Shown: positions 18,666 to 28,427, counted from the stretch's first letter. The stretch is 64,000 nt of DNA from Leptospirillum ferrooxidans C2-3 (GCF_000284315.1 NC_017094.1:1333486-1397485), one strand, 5' to 3'. Notes: generated by a model from the sequence alone, not told the origin. A program made the numbers and translations.

Positions 18666-19214
18666 CTATGGATAAATCTCAGCATTTTTGAGGTGGATAC
18701 CATTTTTATCTTTAACTGACAATATAGGTGATGAAAGATCTTTGAACGGCCAGTTAATATCAACATCAGGATCGTTCCAGAGAATACAGCGTTCTAAACT
18801 AGGCTCATAAAAATTTGTTGTTTTGTATAAAAAGTCCACTCTCTCAGAGAGTACGTAGAAACCGTGAGCAAAACCAGGAGGAATCCATAGCATTTGATTG
18901 TTTTCATCAGATAAAACAACACCGAACCATTTTCCAAAATTAGAAGAAGATCGCCTTAAATCAACTGCAACATCAAATATAGAACCATAAGCTACTCGAA
19001 CCAACTTACCTTGGGGTTGTTGAATTTGATAATGCAAACCCCGAAGAACACCTTTTTGAGATCGGCTATGATTATCTTGAAGGAAAGTAAAATCAAGATT
19101 AGCTTCCTTAAAAGCTTTTTGGTTCCAGCTTTCAAAAAAAGAACCTCTTTGATCTCCAAAAACGTTTGGCGTAATCAAAAGTATACCAGATAATTCTTGT
19201 TCTTCAATTTTCAT
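18666..19214 (-). CDS. rfbC: dTDP-4-dehydrorhamnose 3,5-epimerase (182 aa)
   Basis: Canonical RmlC/RfbC, the cupin enzyme that double-epimerises dTDP-4-keto-6-deoxyglucose on the way to dTDP-L-rhamnose. The order GVLRGLHYQIQQPQGKLVRV carries the conserved Arg, the catalytic His of GLHYQ and the Lys of QGKLV. Later come FDVAVDLRRSSSNFGKWFG and LWIPPGFAHGFYVLS. All signature residues that are altered in the paralogue at 15252-15833 are normal here. Length is typical. No rmlA, and no intact rmlB, was seen in the window, so dTDP-glucose and its dehydratase product must come from genes elsewhere. Confidence 0.9.
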   Translation of the reverse strand: MKIEEQELSGILLITPNVFGDQRGSFFESWNQKAFKEANLDFTFLQDNHSRSQKGVLRGLHYQIQQPQGKLVRVAYGSIFDVAVDLRRSSSNFGKWFGVVLSDENNQMLWIPPGFAHGFYVLSERVDFLYKTTNFYEPSLERCILWNDPDVDINWPFKDLSSPILSVKDKNGIHLKNAEIYP

Positions 19215-20048
19215 TTGCGAACCCTTATTGTGATTAAGAAAAATATTTTTTAATTCATTATTTTTAAAAGAAAATAATTTATAAACATAATCCCAAAAAA
19301 TTGGAGTATACCTTTCTAGAATTATAGATCAAAATGGATAGTTTTCTTCTAGAAGACTAACAATGCAAAATATGATTTAAAGGCGATTACATTCTGTTAC
19401 TTGTAGATATCACTAGTTATAACGCATGATTTTCAGAACTCTTCGTGCATGGAAAACCTGTCAATTTCCCAAATAGCACCCCCAGGCTCAAGTTCTTGTC
19501 GATCAAATTCCCGGTTTCCCGGGCTCTTACTGATGCCCGTAAATCCGGGAAAAATCTCAAGTACTCCCTGATTGATAACGCCTTCTTGGCTTTTTCCATC
19601 TTCTTCACAAAATCACCTTTTTCCCTATGTTTTCATAGGAATCTAACACTGATGACCGGAAGAATAATATTCAGCACAGTCGATATTCGGCATGCATGAT
19701 GTCCTATCGAGGTACGAATCCGATATCTACCTAATAACAAGGAAAATTATTCCTTTCAAAAGAGAAGTTAGGTTATTACTCATAAAAAAGATGATAAATA
19801 AGCTCCATTAAAGAATGTTCAAGTCTTTCTTGAGACAGTTTTCAATGACGGCCTTTATTGGTCCTATGACAGGAGTCGACTTCTCAGAAATAATCTGGCA
19901 CCGGGGAGCTTCCGTTATCTCAATCGCGTTACGGATCGTCACCAAGCTTCCTATCTCGCTTATAAAGCATTGACGATGAGGTCAACAACTTAAAAGGAGG
20001 GGTCGGTTGGTTCACTTTTAAATTACTAACCACATTCTTAATAATCCT
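19215..20048. other. intergenic stretch with worn gene fragments
   Basis: No intact gene. On the minus strand 19417-19608 there is a 63-codon frame (KKALSIREYLRFFPDLRASV) without known family. On the plus strand about 19840-19990 reads NDGLYWSYDRSRLLRNNLAP then FRYLNRVTDRHQASYLAYKA, which looks like the tail of a lost protein. Both patches are richer in GC than the flanking glycosyltransferase genes, so they may be remnants of resident DNA or of an IS. Confidence 0.35.
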
Positions 20049-21245
20049 TCAAAAAAATCTACTCATTATTAACTCTAAAATTTTTGAACTAAAAATCCAA
20101 TCTTTAAATTCCTCAAAAGGATGTTCATTTTCAATCTGCTTCGCTTTCTCTTTCCCAGTAAAGATTATACAAAGAATAATAGTTAAAGCATTCCCTAGTT
20201 GATTTTTAGAAAGCCTCATCAGAGCTAAAAAAAGTTGAACACTGCAGATAAGTGGTAGAAAGTGAGGGTAGTGCTTTTTTGTAAAGACTATCCGACTCCT
20301 AGTCAAATAGAATTCAGAAAAAAGGGATTTTTTTTCCCTCCTAATTGAATTTGACCCTGTCGTTCGGCCTTCTTTATGGTAAACAATACTCTTTGACGCA
20401 TATCCTGAGCGAAAGATTTGGCTACTCCGAATACCCCAATCTTGTTCTTCAGAATACAGGAAATAATCTTCTGATATCAATCCGATTTTTTCCAGAAATT
20501 CTCTTTTAAGAAAAATTGAAGCTCCCTGAATCCAATACATTTTCTGTTCTATTTTTTCTTCAAGATCTTTTCGATGAATAAAGGACCTCCATTTTTTTAG
20601 GTGACCGAGTTGCCTAGACATTCCGATCCAAGGAATAAAAGAAAATCCACCTAAAGCCTGTATGATTTCAGGATCGTGGTAATAAAGGGTTGTGTTACCA
20701 CAGGCTCCTAATAAAGGATCTGAGATCATTTTCCTAACGAGATGTATCAGTGAATCTGGGTCAACCACCGTATCATTATTCAGTACCCAAACATAGTCTA
20801 GCTTAGGGTCCGTTAATGCCAATCGTATACCTGCGTTGTTACCTGCACCAAAACCTATATTTTCTCCATTATCTAAAAAAATAAGTTGAAATTGTTCAAT
20901 TTGGTTAATTGTTCTTTGTGTTAGATTATCTTTATCCAGAAAGAGATATGGAATAGGTTTTGGGACTACGTTTCCAGCCAGAAAAGATGCTCCCAACCCT
21001 GAAAACTGAGGAATAAAGTTACCTTGTGCCCATCTCTGCAGAAACTCTAGAGAAGAGTCTGTCGAACCATTGTCACAAACAATAACAGTAAATTTCGCAT
21101 ATTTAAGCCTGAAAACACTTTCAAGACATTCTAAGCTATCTTTATAATTATTATAATTAAGAATAATTATATAAACATTATTTAAAAATTCAGGATTTTC
21201 TTGTGAAAAGACAATCCTTGTTTCTTGTTCGGCATTTTGTAACAC
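20049..21245 (-). CDS. family 2 glycosyltransferase (398 aa)
   Basis: GT-A fold enzyme, rhamnosyltransferase-like. The N-terminus (YIIILNYNNYKDSLECLESV, residues 25-44) and VIVCDNGSTDSSLEFLQRW give the nucleotide-binding part; GENIGFGAGNNAGIRLAL and VWVLNNDTVVDP contain the DxD-like metal site (NND). Further on are YWIQGASIFLKREFLEKIG and DYFLYSEEQDWGIR with the catalytic acidic pair. A ~45-residue insertion separates the first strand block from GENIG. A hydrophobic helix near residue 335 may attach it to the membrane. AT-rich like its neighbours; presumably adds a deoxyhexose to the lipid-linked repeat unit at the cytoplasmic face. Confidence 0.8.
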   Translation of the reverse strand: MLQNAEQETRIVFSQENPEFLNNVYIIILNYNNYKDSLECLESVFRLKYAKFTVIVCDNGSTDSSLEFLQRWAQGNFIPQFSGLGASFLAGNVVPKPIPYLFLDKDNLTQRTINQIEQFQLIFLDNGENIGFGAGNNAGIRLALTDPKLDYVWVLNNDTVVDPDSLIHLVRKMISDPLLGACGNTTLYYHDPEIIQALGGFSFIPWIGMSRQLGHLKKWRSFIHRKDLEEKIEQKMYWIQGASIFLKREFLEKIGLISEDYFLYSEEQDWGIRSSQIFRSGYASKSIVYHKEGRTTGSNSIRREKKSLFSEFYLTRSRIVFTKKHYPHFLPLICSVQLFLALMRLSKNQLGNALTIILCIIFTGKEKAKQIENEHPFEEFKDWIFSSKILELIMSRFF

Positions 21246-21452
21246 CTTTTTACCCTCATAACACTGAGTGGACTACTCTTTATATAAGCTCATTAAGTGA
21301 CTCTATATAGTTGGGTTTTTTCCTTTATATCATTGATGTCTGTTCAAATTGTTTCAGGAGTCAATACAATAAAAAAGGTAGGAAAAAAAGTCAGTCGTAG
21401 ATACCCCGTCTTTCGCAATGTCTCTTGCTTAATTATTATCTAGTCGTCATGA

Positions 21453-21681
21453 GCAGGGCTCACCCTGCAGGATGAAAATGGGGTATCCTTCTTGCTGTCG
21501 TTCTCGCTATACGTCGCGTTTTCTTGGTACCGAAACAAGAGTCCGTATCTAGTCTGACGAGGGAGGCTTCCGGAACCCCGCATTGTTGCCTCGAGCACGC
21601 CAACCAGAGTCGCTGATGAGGGACTCCCCGAGAACGACAACTCATTGATCCGTCGTAACCATTCTGGCAGGAGGGACCCCA
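21453..21681 (+). ncRNA. candidate IS110 bridge RNA region
   Basis: IS110-group elements transcribe a structured bridge RNA from the non-coding left end, upstream of the transposase, that pairs with donor and target DNA. Here the left end is about 230 nt and opens with a perfect 6-bp hairpin (GCAGGG, loop CTCA, CCCTGC, 21453-21468). Other short complementary blocks follow. Assignment is by position and element family; loops matching the target were not proven. Confidence 0.45.
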
Positions 21682-22911
21682 ATGGAACAGCTGATTGAGC
21701 GATGTGCAGGACTGGATGTGCACAAGGACACGGTAGCGGTCTGTGTCCACCTTTCCGGAGCAGGTGGAAAGACGGTTCAGGAGATCCAGACCTTCGGGAC
21801 GATGACGCCAGATCTTCTGGCTCTTCGGGACTGGCTTGAATCCCTGGGAGTGACCCATGTGGCAATGGAAAGCACGGGGGTCTACTGGAAGCCCGTCTAC
21901 TATATTCTGGAAGAGGGGTTCACTGTTCTTCTGGTCAACGCGGCCCATATCAAGAACGTGCCGGGCCGGAAGACCGATGTGGTGGATTGCGCCTGGATCG
22001 CGCAACTTCTGGAGCACGGGCTTCTGCGGGGAAGCTTTGTGCCGGACAAGCCGATCCGGGATCTGAGAGATCTGACTCGACATCGGAAGGTCCTGATCCA
22101 GGAGCGAGCGCGGGAAGCCAATCGCCTGCACAAATTCTTGCAGGACGCCGGGATCAAGCTGTCGTCGGTGGCGACGGACATTCTGGGGGTCTCGGGACGG
22201 GCCATGATTGAAGCTTTGGTGGAAGGGAAGGCCGATCCGGTCGCACTGTCGGATCTGGCCAGAGGTAAACTGAAGAAGAAGCTGCCGACTTTGCAGAAGG
22301 CGTTGACGGGTCGGTTCCGGTCGCACCATGCGTTTCTGGTCAGCCGGATTCTCGCCCATCTGGACTACCTGGAGGATGAGATCGACGCCTTCAGCCAGAG
22401 GATCGCGGAGGAGATCACCCCTTTCGATGAGGCGGTTGCCCTGCTGGACACCATTCCCGGGGTGAACCGCCGCACGGCCGAAGTCCTCATTGCGGAAATC
22501 GGGCCCGACATGGGACGCTTCCCTTCGTCGGGACACCTGGCTTCCTGGGCGGGGTTGTGTCCCGGCAACAACGAAAGTGCCGGAAAACACAAGTCCGGCA
22601 AGACCCGGAAGGGGGATCGGTGGCTCCGGATCGCGCTCACCGAATCCGCTTTGGCGGCGGTCCGAGAGACCGATTCGTCCCTGTCGGCCCAATACCGCCG
22701 AATCATGCGGCATCGGGGTCACAAGAAGGCGATTGTGGCGGTGGCTCATTCGATCCTCTGCATCAGTTATCACATCCTCTCCGACCGGAAGCCTTATGCC
22801 GAACTCGGAGCGGTCTCTCTGGAGAAGCGGGAGAAAGATCATGCCATCCGGCGATATGTAAAACAGCTTGAAAGACTGGGACAGAAAGTCATCCTTGAAC
22901 CGGTGGCTTAG
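21682..22911 (+). CDS. IS110-family transposase (409 aa)
   Basis: DEDD recombinase guided by bridge RNA. The N-terminal RuvC-like domain has CAGLDVHKDTVAVCV with the first Asp, VAMESTGVYWKPVYY with Glu, and KTDVVDCAWIAQLLEHGLL with the last Asp pair. The C-terminal Tnp domain has LLDTIPGVNRRTAEVLIAEI, the helix-hairpin-helix-like motif, FPSSGHLASWAGLCPGNNES with the nucleophilic Ser region, and GHKKAIVAVAHSIL. Start: ATG with GGAGGGA upstream. The frame is intact and GC-rich compared with the flanking glycosyltransferase genes. Its last 13 codons are repeated in the tandem duplication directly downstream. Confidence 0.9.
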   Translation: MEQLIERCAGLDVHKDTVAVCVHLSGAGGKTVQEIQTFGTMTPDLLALRDWLESLGVTHVAMESTGVYWKPVYYILEEGFTVLLVNAAHIKNVPGRKTDVVDCAWIAQLLEHGLLRGSFVPDKPIRDLRDLTRHRKVLIQERAREANRLHKFLQDAGIKLSSVATDILGVSGRAMIEALVEGKADPVALSDLARGKLKKKLPTLQKALTGRFRSHHAFLVSRILAHLDYLEDEIDAFSQRIAEEITPFDEAVALLDTIPGVNRRTAEVLIAEIGPDMGRFPSSGHLASWAGLCPGNNESAGKHKSGKTRKGDRWLRIALTESALAAVRETDSSLSAQYRRIMRHRGHKKAIVAVAHSILCISYHILSDRKPYAELGAVSLEKREKDHAIRRYVKQLERLGQKVILEPVA

Positions 22912-23030
22912 CGAGGTCTTTTTCACTCCGCAGATCCCCATTTTCTAACCAGACTGGGACAGAAAGTCATCCTTGAACCGGTGGCTTAGCGAGGTCTTTT
23001 TCACTCCGCAGGTCCCCATTTTCTAACCAG
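22873..23030. repeat. 78-bp tandem duplication of the IS110 right end
   Basis: Two copies with a period of 78 bp (22873-22952 and 22951-23030), differing at one base (CAGATCCC versus CAGGTCCC). The unit spans the last 13 transposase codons, the stop, and the right non-coding end. It may have arisen when the element inserted next to a resident right end, or by slippage. Confidence 0.9.
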
Positions 23031-23286
23031 GACATTGGGGATGCAGAGATTTTTATTCAATCAGGTGGACAAATTTGATCGCCAAAAATCTAGCGGGGTG
23101 GTCATGTTCGACTTGATACATATCCAACTCCGATAATTCAAAACAGGTATCGATTCCTCAGGCATTTTAAACCTTCTCTTGAGCAAACCAGAATAAATTT
23201 TGACCCTCTATAAAGGTTAAAAAGGTTGAAAGGGAATAACAAAAAAATTAACGTCTAAATATCAAAAATTCAGATGATATATTATA

Positions 23287-24057
23287 TCATTTGAAGTGCA
23301 AATCATTTTTGTATTTTTTTTGGCACTCGTTCCAAGCTATAAGAAGGAATATCACATTTCCAATCAGGTACCGCCTCCAGAGACGCTTAGGCTCATGGAT
23401 AAGTCGCCAAAACCACTCCAGTCCTGTTTTCTGCATCCAAAGAGGCGCCCGAATGGTCTTTCCTGCTAAAAAATCAAAAGTTCCCCCAACCGCCAGAACA
23501 ATGCCTGTCTTTAATTTTTTTTGGTTCCTTGCGATCCAGATTTCCTGCTTGGGCGCACCGAATCCGATAAAAACAATATCCGCACCTGATTGATTGATCG
23601 TTTCGAGAAGATCGGAATGGATCTTTTCGTCATGAGCAAAATCGATCCAGGGAGTCGCAAAACCTACCACATTCATGCTTGGAAACCGCTTGAGGAGATT
23701 CTCGATGGCTTTGGGAGTTACATCCTCCGTTCCACCCAGAAAGAAAACTTTTAGCGATTTTCTCTCGGCCATTCGGCAAAGCTCCGGAAGAAGGTCCGAT
23801 CCCGTCACCCTCTCCGGAAGTCTTTCTCCGATCAAACGACTGAACCAGACCAGAGGCATTCCGTCGGCAAGAACAAAATCTGCCTCATGATAAGCCTTTT
23901 GAAACTCCCTGTTAGATGTTAACAAAGCAATATGTTCGGCATTGGCCGTAAAAATCACTCGAGTTTCTTTTTTCCGTGCCATCTCAGAAAATACTTCTGA
24001 CGCTTCACTCAAAGTAATCGATGCCACGGAGATCCCGAACATCCGGACGGTTTTCAT
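23287..24057 (-). CDS. WecG/TagA/CpsF-family glycosyltransferase (256 aa)
   Basis: GT26 enzyme that adds a sugar to a polyprenyl-linked acceptor at the cytoplasmic membrane (ManNAc transfer in the best-known members). All family blocks are present in order: VIFTANAEHIALL (the T-x-N motif), ADFVLADGMPLVWFSRLIG with the catalytic Asp, ERVTGSDLLPELC, VFFLGGTEDV, VFIGFGAPKQEIWI, LAVGGTFDFLAGKTIRAP and the C-terminal tail GLEWFWRLIHEPKRLWRRY that binds membrane. Length is normal. It lies downstream of the Wzm/Wzt exporter genes on the same strand, so it probably acts in the same polysaccharide. The exact sugar cannot be told. Confidence 0.9.
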   Translation of the reverse strand: MKTVRMFGISVASITLSEASEVFSEMARKKETRVIFTANAEHIALLTSNREFQKAYHEADFVLADGMPLVWFSRLIGERLPERVTGSDLLPELCRMAERKSLKVFFLGGTEDVTPKAIENLLKRFPSMNVVGFATPWIDFAHDEKIHSDLLETINQSGADIVFIGFGAPKQEIWIARNQKKLKTGIVLAVGGTFDFLAGKTIRAPLWMQKTGLEWFWRLIHEPKRLWRRYLIGNVIFLLIAWNECQKKYKNDLHFK

Positions 24058-24096
24058 CGGAGGAATCCCCTGCTCCCTATCGGCTTGGAATGCATA

Positions 24097-24810
24097 TCAG
24101 CCCCCTTCGAGACAGATCTTCCCCTTCTCAAGCCGCATGACACGAGAGCACACTTCTTTCAAAATCTCAGGCGAATGAGAGGCCATGACCAGAATGGGAG
24201 TCTTGTTGACCAGTGCCTTGAGCCTGTCTTCCGCCTTTTTCACAAAATCGGCATCCCCAACTGAAAGCCATTCATCCATGAGGAGAATATCCGCTTCCAC
24301 GCTCGTTGCAATCGAAAATGCCAATCTCATTGTCATTCCAGAAGAGTAAGTCCGGACCGGAAGATCGATAAAATCTCCCAAGCCTGAAAAGTTGATAATT
24401 TCTTCGGTCTTTTTCTGAATATCTGACTTGGAAAGCCCGAGAAGAATCCCCCGTAGAAAGATATTTTCAAGACCGGATGCTTCATGATCCATACCGATTG
24501 AAATATCAAGAAGTGAGGCAATACGTCCTTGTACTGATAGACTCCCGCCTGTAGGCTCATAGACTCCCGCCAATACACGGAGAAGCGTGCTCTTTCCAGA
24601 GCCGTTGTGGCCGGTCAAACCCAATCGATCCCCTTCTTTAAGTTCAAAACTGATCCCATCCAAGGCCCGCACAACGACTGCCCCTCCGGCATCGGAAGAA
24701 ATGCGGCCCCCGGTTGCGATCTTCAGAAGACTCTTCTTGAGAGAACGGTGGGGGGTGCTATAAATCGGAAAATCCACTGTCACATTGTCGGCGATGATCG
24801 AAACGCTCAA
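24097..24810 (-). CDS. wzt: polysaccharide ABC transporter ATP-binding protein, Wzt type (237 aa)
   Basis: ATPase of an ABC-2 exporter for O-antigen or capsule polysaccharide. Walker A is GLTGHNGSGKSTLLRVLAG, the signature is TYSSGMTMRLAFSIAT, and Walker B is ADILLMDEWLSVGD; the switch His is in VMASHSPEILKEV. The protein stops soon after the NBD, so it lacks the C-terminal sugar-binding domain of O8/O9-type Wzt, implying a substrate that is not capped by a terminal modification. It lies 28 bp downstream of wzm on the same strand. Identification is firm; gene symbol by function. Confidence 0.88.
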   Translation of the reverse strand: MSVSIIADNVTVDFPIYSTPHRSLKKSLLKIATGGRISSDAGGAVVVRALDGISFELKEGDRLGLTGHNGSGKSTLLRVLAGVYEPTGGSLSVQGRIASLLDISIGMDHEASGLENIFLRGILLGLSKSDIQKKTEEIINFSGLGDFIDLPVRTYSSGMTMRLAFSIATSVEADILLMDEWLSVGDADFVKKAEDRLKALVNKTPILVMASHSPEILKEVCSRVMRLEKGKICLEGG

Positions 24811-24838
24811 TTTAGAGAATCCTTGTCATTCGGAAGTT

Positions 24839-25621
24839 TCAAAGCCAGTAAGCGATGCGGGAGCGATAGCGGACCAGCATCCGAAAGGCGACAAGCCATC
24901 CCAGAGCAGCCATGCCAGCCACCACACCCCAAGACCCAAGAGATACTGGCCCGCCGAGAAGGCTATTTCTGGCGATTGTCATCATATGGAAGAGAGGATT
25001 GCACTCCATGATCCAAACCTTGCCCTGAATACTTGATGGAGACCACATCACCGGCGTAATAAAAAAAAGGATCTGGACGACACTCAAGACGACCTGGGAG
25101 ATATCCCTATACCGGGTTCCCAGTATCCCCAGGAGGATTGCAACCCAGAAGCCGTTTAGCATGATCAGAAAAACAGCCAAGGGAAAAAGAAGAAGATTAA
25201 CGCCAGGAGCAACTCCAAAAAAGAGCATTACAGCAACCACAACGACCATGTTGTGCAAAAAGATAATGATATTTTTCCAGATCATCCTGAGAGCATGGAT
25301 GCCAAAAGGCATGGGGATCTGCTTGATGATCCCTTCAGCACCGATAAAAACGGTGGTGCTATCGGTGATCAAAGAGGAGACCAAAGCCCAAAAAACCATT
25401 CCCACCGAGAGAAAGGGCAGATAGGTATGGATATCCTGATGGAACAGCTTCGCATAGAGAAATCCCATGGTCAGGACGGTAATTCCGAGACTCAGGGTGA
25501 TCCAGAGAGGCCCGAGTGAGGATCGTCGGTAGCGCTGTTTGATGTCCTGCCATCCAAGAGTCATCCAGAGAGGATAAGAGAGAAGGCTAATCCGAATATC
25601 GTCTGAGGCCTTTTCGACCAT
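24839..25621 (-). CDS. wzm: polysaccharide ABC transporter permease, Wzm type (260 aa)
   Basis: Membrane partner of Wzt, six helices. The amphipathic gate-helix motif WQDIKQRYRRSSLGPLWITL precedes the first membrane span, as in Wzm/TagG proteins, and ILGTRYRDISQVV followed by QILFFITPVMW is the conserved second half. I use the ATG at 25621; the frame stays open upstream with TTG codons at 25636 and 25678, and a GGAGGGG lies 22 bases before the ATG but closer to the first TTG, so the start is uncertain. The gene heads the wzm-wzt-wecG run on the minus strand, divergent from the LhgO remnant. Confidence 0.88.
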   Translation of the reverse strand: MVEKASDDIRISLLSYPLWMTLGWQDIKQRYRRSSLGPLWITLSLGITVLTMGFLYAKLFHQDIHTYLPFLSVGMVFWALVSSLITDSTTVFIGAEGIIKQIPMPFGIHALRMIWKNIIIFLHNMVVVVAVMLFFGVAPGVNLLLFPLAVFLIMLNGFWVAILLGILGTRYRDISQVVLSVVQILFFITPVMWSPSSIQGKVWIMECNPLFHMMTIARNSLLGGPVSLGSWGVVAGMAALGWLVAFRMLVRYRSRIAYWL

Positions 25622-25912
25622 TCTGTTACCCAATGCCCTGAAATCCCCTCCATGATAGTGTGTTTTTAGACAACTCAAGACAAAACAGCCTGTGTCGCCT
25701 TACCCATATCTATTCGGCATATTTGTCGAATAGAGGAGCGACAAAAAATCCTCTGTCCCGGACATCCCGATAAATAAGTAAAAGTTCTTTACATCCTAGC
25801 AAAAATGAAATTCTTTCAACAGATCCCAATCAGGATCCAGATTAGGTAATCAGGAGATCAACACTCAATCAGTAAGGATGAAAAGTTCAAAAATTGTCGC
25901 TCTACCTTCAGA

Positions 25913-27228
25913 ATGTTAAGATGTTGCGACATAAAGACCTTTAGGCAGGTATTCATCGAAAGGAAATCGGACTTAGAAGAAAAAACCGTATCAACGGACT
26001 ATCTGATCATCGGCGCGGGAATCATGGGGCTTGCTCTGGCACAAGAACTCCGGAAATCGGAGCCGCTGGCCACTGTGTGCGTGATCGAAAAGGAACAAAC
26101 TCCGGCCTTTCACGCCAGCGGGCGAAATAGTGGAGTTCTCCATGCCGGATTCTACTACACCGGCGATTCGTTGAAGGCAAAATTCACTCGGGATGGCAAT
26201 CGTCTCTGGCGGGAGTATTGCCTGGAAAAAAATCTTCCTATGAACCCCTGTGGGAAAGTCGTCGTCGCCCAGAATGAAGGAGAGGCTGCAGGCATTCTCG
26301 AGCTCAAAAAACGAGGGGACAGAAACGGTGTCAATGTCACCGTCATCGACGAAAAAGAGCTCTCTGATATTGAACCCAACGCCCGAACTTCCGGGATCGC
26401 ACTATGGTCCCCAAATACGACCACCGTCGACCCGGTTGCCATTTGCAGAACTCTTGAAAAAGACCTTGTCTCTTCTGGCGTCCGATTCTTTTACGGGACA
26501 TCTTACAAAAAAAGACTTGGCCCTCATGAGATCACTTGCGCAGGAGATGTCGAAAGAACCTTCACCTATCGAACTCTTATCAATGCCGCCGGGCTCTATG
26601 CCGACTGCATTGCCCGTGACTTCGGGTATTCTGCCGACACGACCATTCTCCCCTTCAAGGGCATTTACCTGGAATACGATTCGAGTGTTCCGGAAGATCG
26701 GCCGGTCAAGACCAATATCACCCCTGTCCCCAATCTGGGGCAACCCTTTCTGGGTGTTCACTTCACCATCAAGGTCAATGGAACGATCAAGATCGGTCCC
26801 ACGGCCATTCCGGCCTTCTGGAGAGAGAACTACAGCGGTCTTTCCAGATTTTAGCTATCCGAACTTCAGGAGATTCTTTCCTGGGAAGCTTTCCTGTTTT
26901 TTCGAACGACTTCGGGTTTCGGGATCTGGCCCTTCATGAGATCCTGAAATACCGAAAACTCCACATGGCCGAACAGGCCAGAAATCTTGTCAAAAAGATC
27001 GATCCTTCCCGGTTTACCCATTGGGGAAAACCCGGCATCCGGGCACAGCTTTTAAACACAAGAACCCGGACACTGGTTTCAGACTTCCTAGTCGAAGGCG
27101 ACCGGGAGTCGATCCATGTCTTGAATGCCGTCTCCCCCGCTTTTACCGGAAGCCTTCCTTTCGCCCGATGGATTCTCGAGCGATATAGAACTGGAGAAGG
27201 ATGGAAGACTGGATCAGGCAATTCCTGA
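25913..27228 (+). pseudogene. L-2-hydroxyglutarate oxidase-type FAD enzyme, frameshifted
   Basis: FAD-dependent DAO-fold oxidoreductase of the LhgO type, which oxidises L-2-hydroxyglutarate to 2-oxoglutarate. DYLIIGAGIMGLALAQEL is the FAD Rossmann motif, HASGRNSGVLHAGFYY and SPNTTTVDPVAICRTL are family-typical, and LPFKGIYLEY to GPTAIPAFWRENYSG is the substrate side. The frame stops at TAG 26852-26854, where the family continues; a second shift is needed near 26905 to reach the C-terminal part HEILKYRKLHMAEQARNL ... LNAVSPAFTGSLPFARWI, ending 27228. A partial second copy with the identical break lies at 30008-30446. The start is uncertain. Confidence 0.8.
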
Positions 27229-27458
27229 GATGGTTTCACATTAGCCTGATTTAAAAATTCGGTTTCTTCGCATGGGGATACTATCTCGTGGACAAGCGAA
27301 CCCTCTCTGGAAATCCTTCCATATTAAAGCGATAATTGTAAAGGTTTCTCTTTAAACAACGACTTTAGTGGCACCTTTAAAGACTCATTTATAGAAAGTT
27401 ACGGTGCACACTTGATGATTCTTGATATTGTGTCACGCCATTTCCCCGGTGAGGGAAG

Positions 27459-28427
27459 ATGATCCGTATCGCCGTTCTGATTCCCTGCCTCAATGAAGCA
27501 TTGACCATCGGAAAAGTTATTGATGATTTTCACAAATCACTTCCCGGTTGTTCTATTTTTGTCTGCGATAATGCTTCAATCGATCAATCGGCCGAGATTT
27601 CCCGACTCCGGGGAGCCACCGTCCTTCATGAACACCGGAAAGGAAAAGGATTTGTCGTATCCCGAATGTTTCGGGATATCGACGCTTCGATCTATCTCCT
27701 TGTGGATGGCGACGATACTTATGATCCGGAAATCGCAGGATCAATGGTGAAGCTGGTCTCGGAAGGATATGACCTCGTAAATGGTGTACGCGTCGCAGAA
27801 AAGACGCGTGAGGCATATCGCCCGGGCCATGCAATCGGCAATATTGTCCTGACCGATACTGTCCAACTCCTTTTCGGCGATGCGGTAACAGACATGCTCT
27901 CAGGATACAAGGCCCTTTCGCGCCGCTTTGTCAAATCTTTTCCTGTCTTTTCAGAAGGGTTCGAGATCGAAACAGAAATTGTCGTGCATGCGCTGGAATT
28001 GGGCGTATCGATCATCAATGTCAAAGCTCCCTATCGAAGCCGGCCTCCCGGATCCCAGAGCAAACTCCATTCTTTCAGGGATGGACAAAGGATCCTCATG
28101 CAGATCTTGATACTCTTGAAACAGGAAAAACCGCTCCTCCTTTTTTCACTGTTTGGTCTATACCTGACGTTAATGTCTTTGGCCGTCGGAATCCCGGTCA
28201 TTCAGGAATATTTCCAGACGGGTCTTGTCCCCCGCTTGCCGACAGCCCTTCTCTCAACGGGTATGATGATTCTTGCCTTTCTAAGCTTTTTCGCGGGTCT
28301 CATTCTCGATACCGTCAGCCGTGGACGAAAAGAGGCAAAAATGCTTGCCTTTCTGAGCATTCCCTCCCCTGACCATTCAGAGATCACTTCTCTTGATCCA
28401 TTTGACGGAAAGATTCTGGACAGTTGA
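27459..28427 (+). CDS. family 2 glycosyltransferase with membrane tail (322 aa)
   Basis: Dolichyl-phosphate-mannose-synthase-like enzyme. The N-terminus RIAVLIPCLNEALTIGKVID binds the nucleotide, LLVDGDDTYDPE is the DxD metal site, and LSGYKALSRRFVKSFP and SEGFEIETEIVVHALELG form the acceptor side. Two hydrophobic helices (about 225-245 and 262-285) anchor it. Such enzymes load a sugar onto polyprenyl phosphate for later use by GT-C transferases. That fits the next gene, which overlaps its stop codon (TTGA at 28424-28427). A GGTGAGGGAAG ribosome site precedes the ATG. Confidence 0.85.
   Translation: MIRIAVLIPCLNEALTIGKVIDDFHKSLPGCSIFVCDNASIDQSAEISRLRGATVLHEHRKGKGFVVSRMFRDIDASIYLLVDGDDTYDPEIAGSMVKLVSEGYDLVNGVRVAEKTREAYRPGHAIGNIVLTDTVQLLFGDAVTDMLSGYKALSRRFVKSFPVFSEGFEIETEIVVHALELGVSIINVKAPYRSRPPGSQSKLHSFRDGQRILMQILILLKQEKPLLLFSLFGLYLTLMSLAVGIPVIQEYFQTGLVPRLPTALLSTGMMILAFLSFFAGLILDTVSRGRKEAKMLAFLSIPSPDHSEITSLDPFDGKILDS

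Larger units (their letters stand above)
21440..23030 (+). mobile_element. IS110-family element with duplicated right end
   Basis: It consists of one DEDD transposase (21682-22911), a long left non-coding end with secondary structure, and a right end present twice in tandem. AAAATGGGG at 21475-21483 is inverted as CCCCATTTT at 22936-22944 and again at 23014-23022. The left limit is approximate, since IS110 elements lack obvious terminal repeats. Confidence 0.7.

Noticed and set aside
21460-22941. 493-codon minus-strand frame across the IS110 transposase
   Set aside because: GC-rich shadow of a clear DEDD transposase on the other strand.
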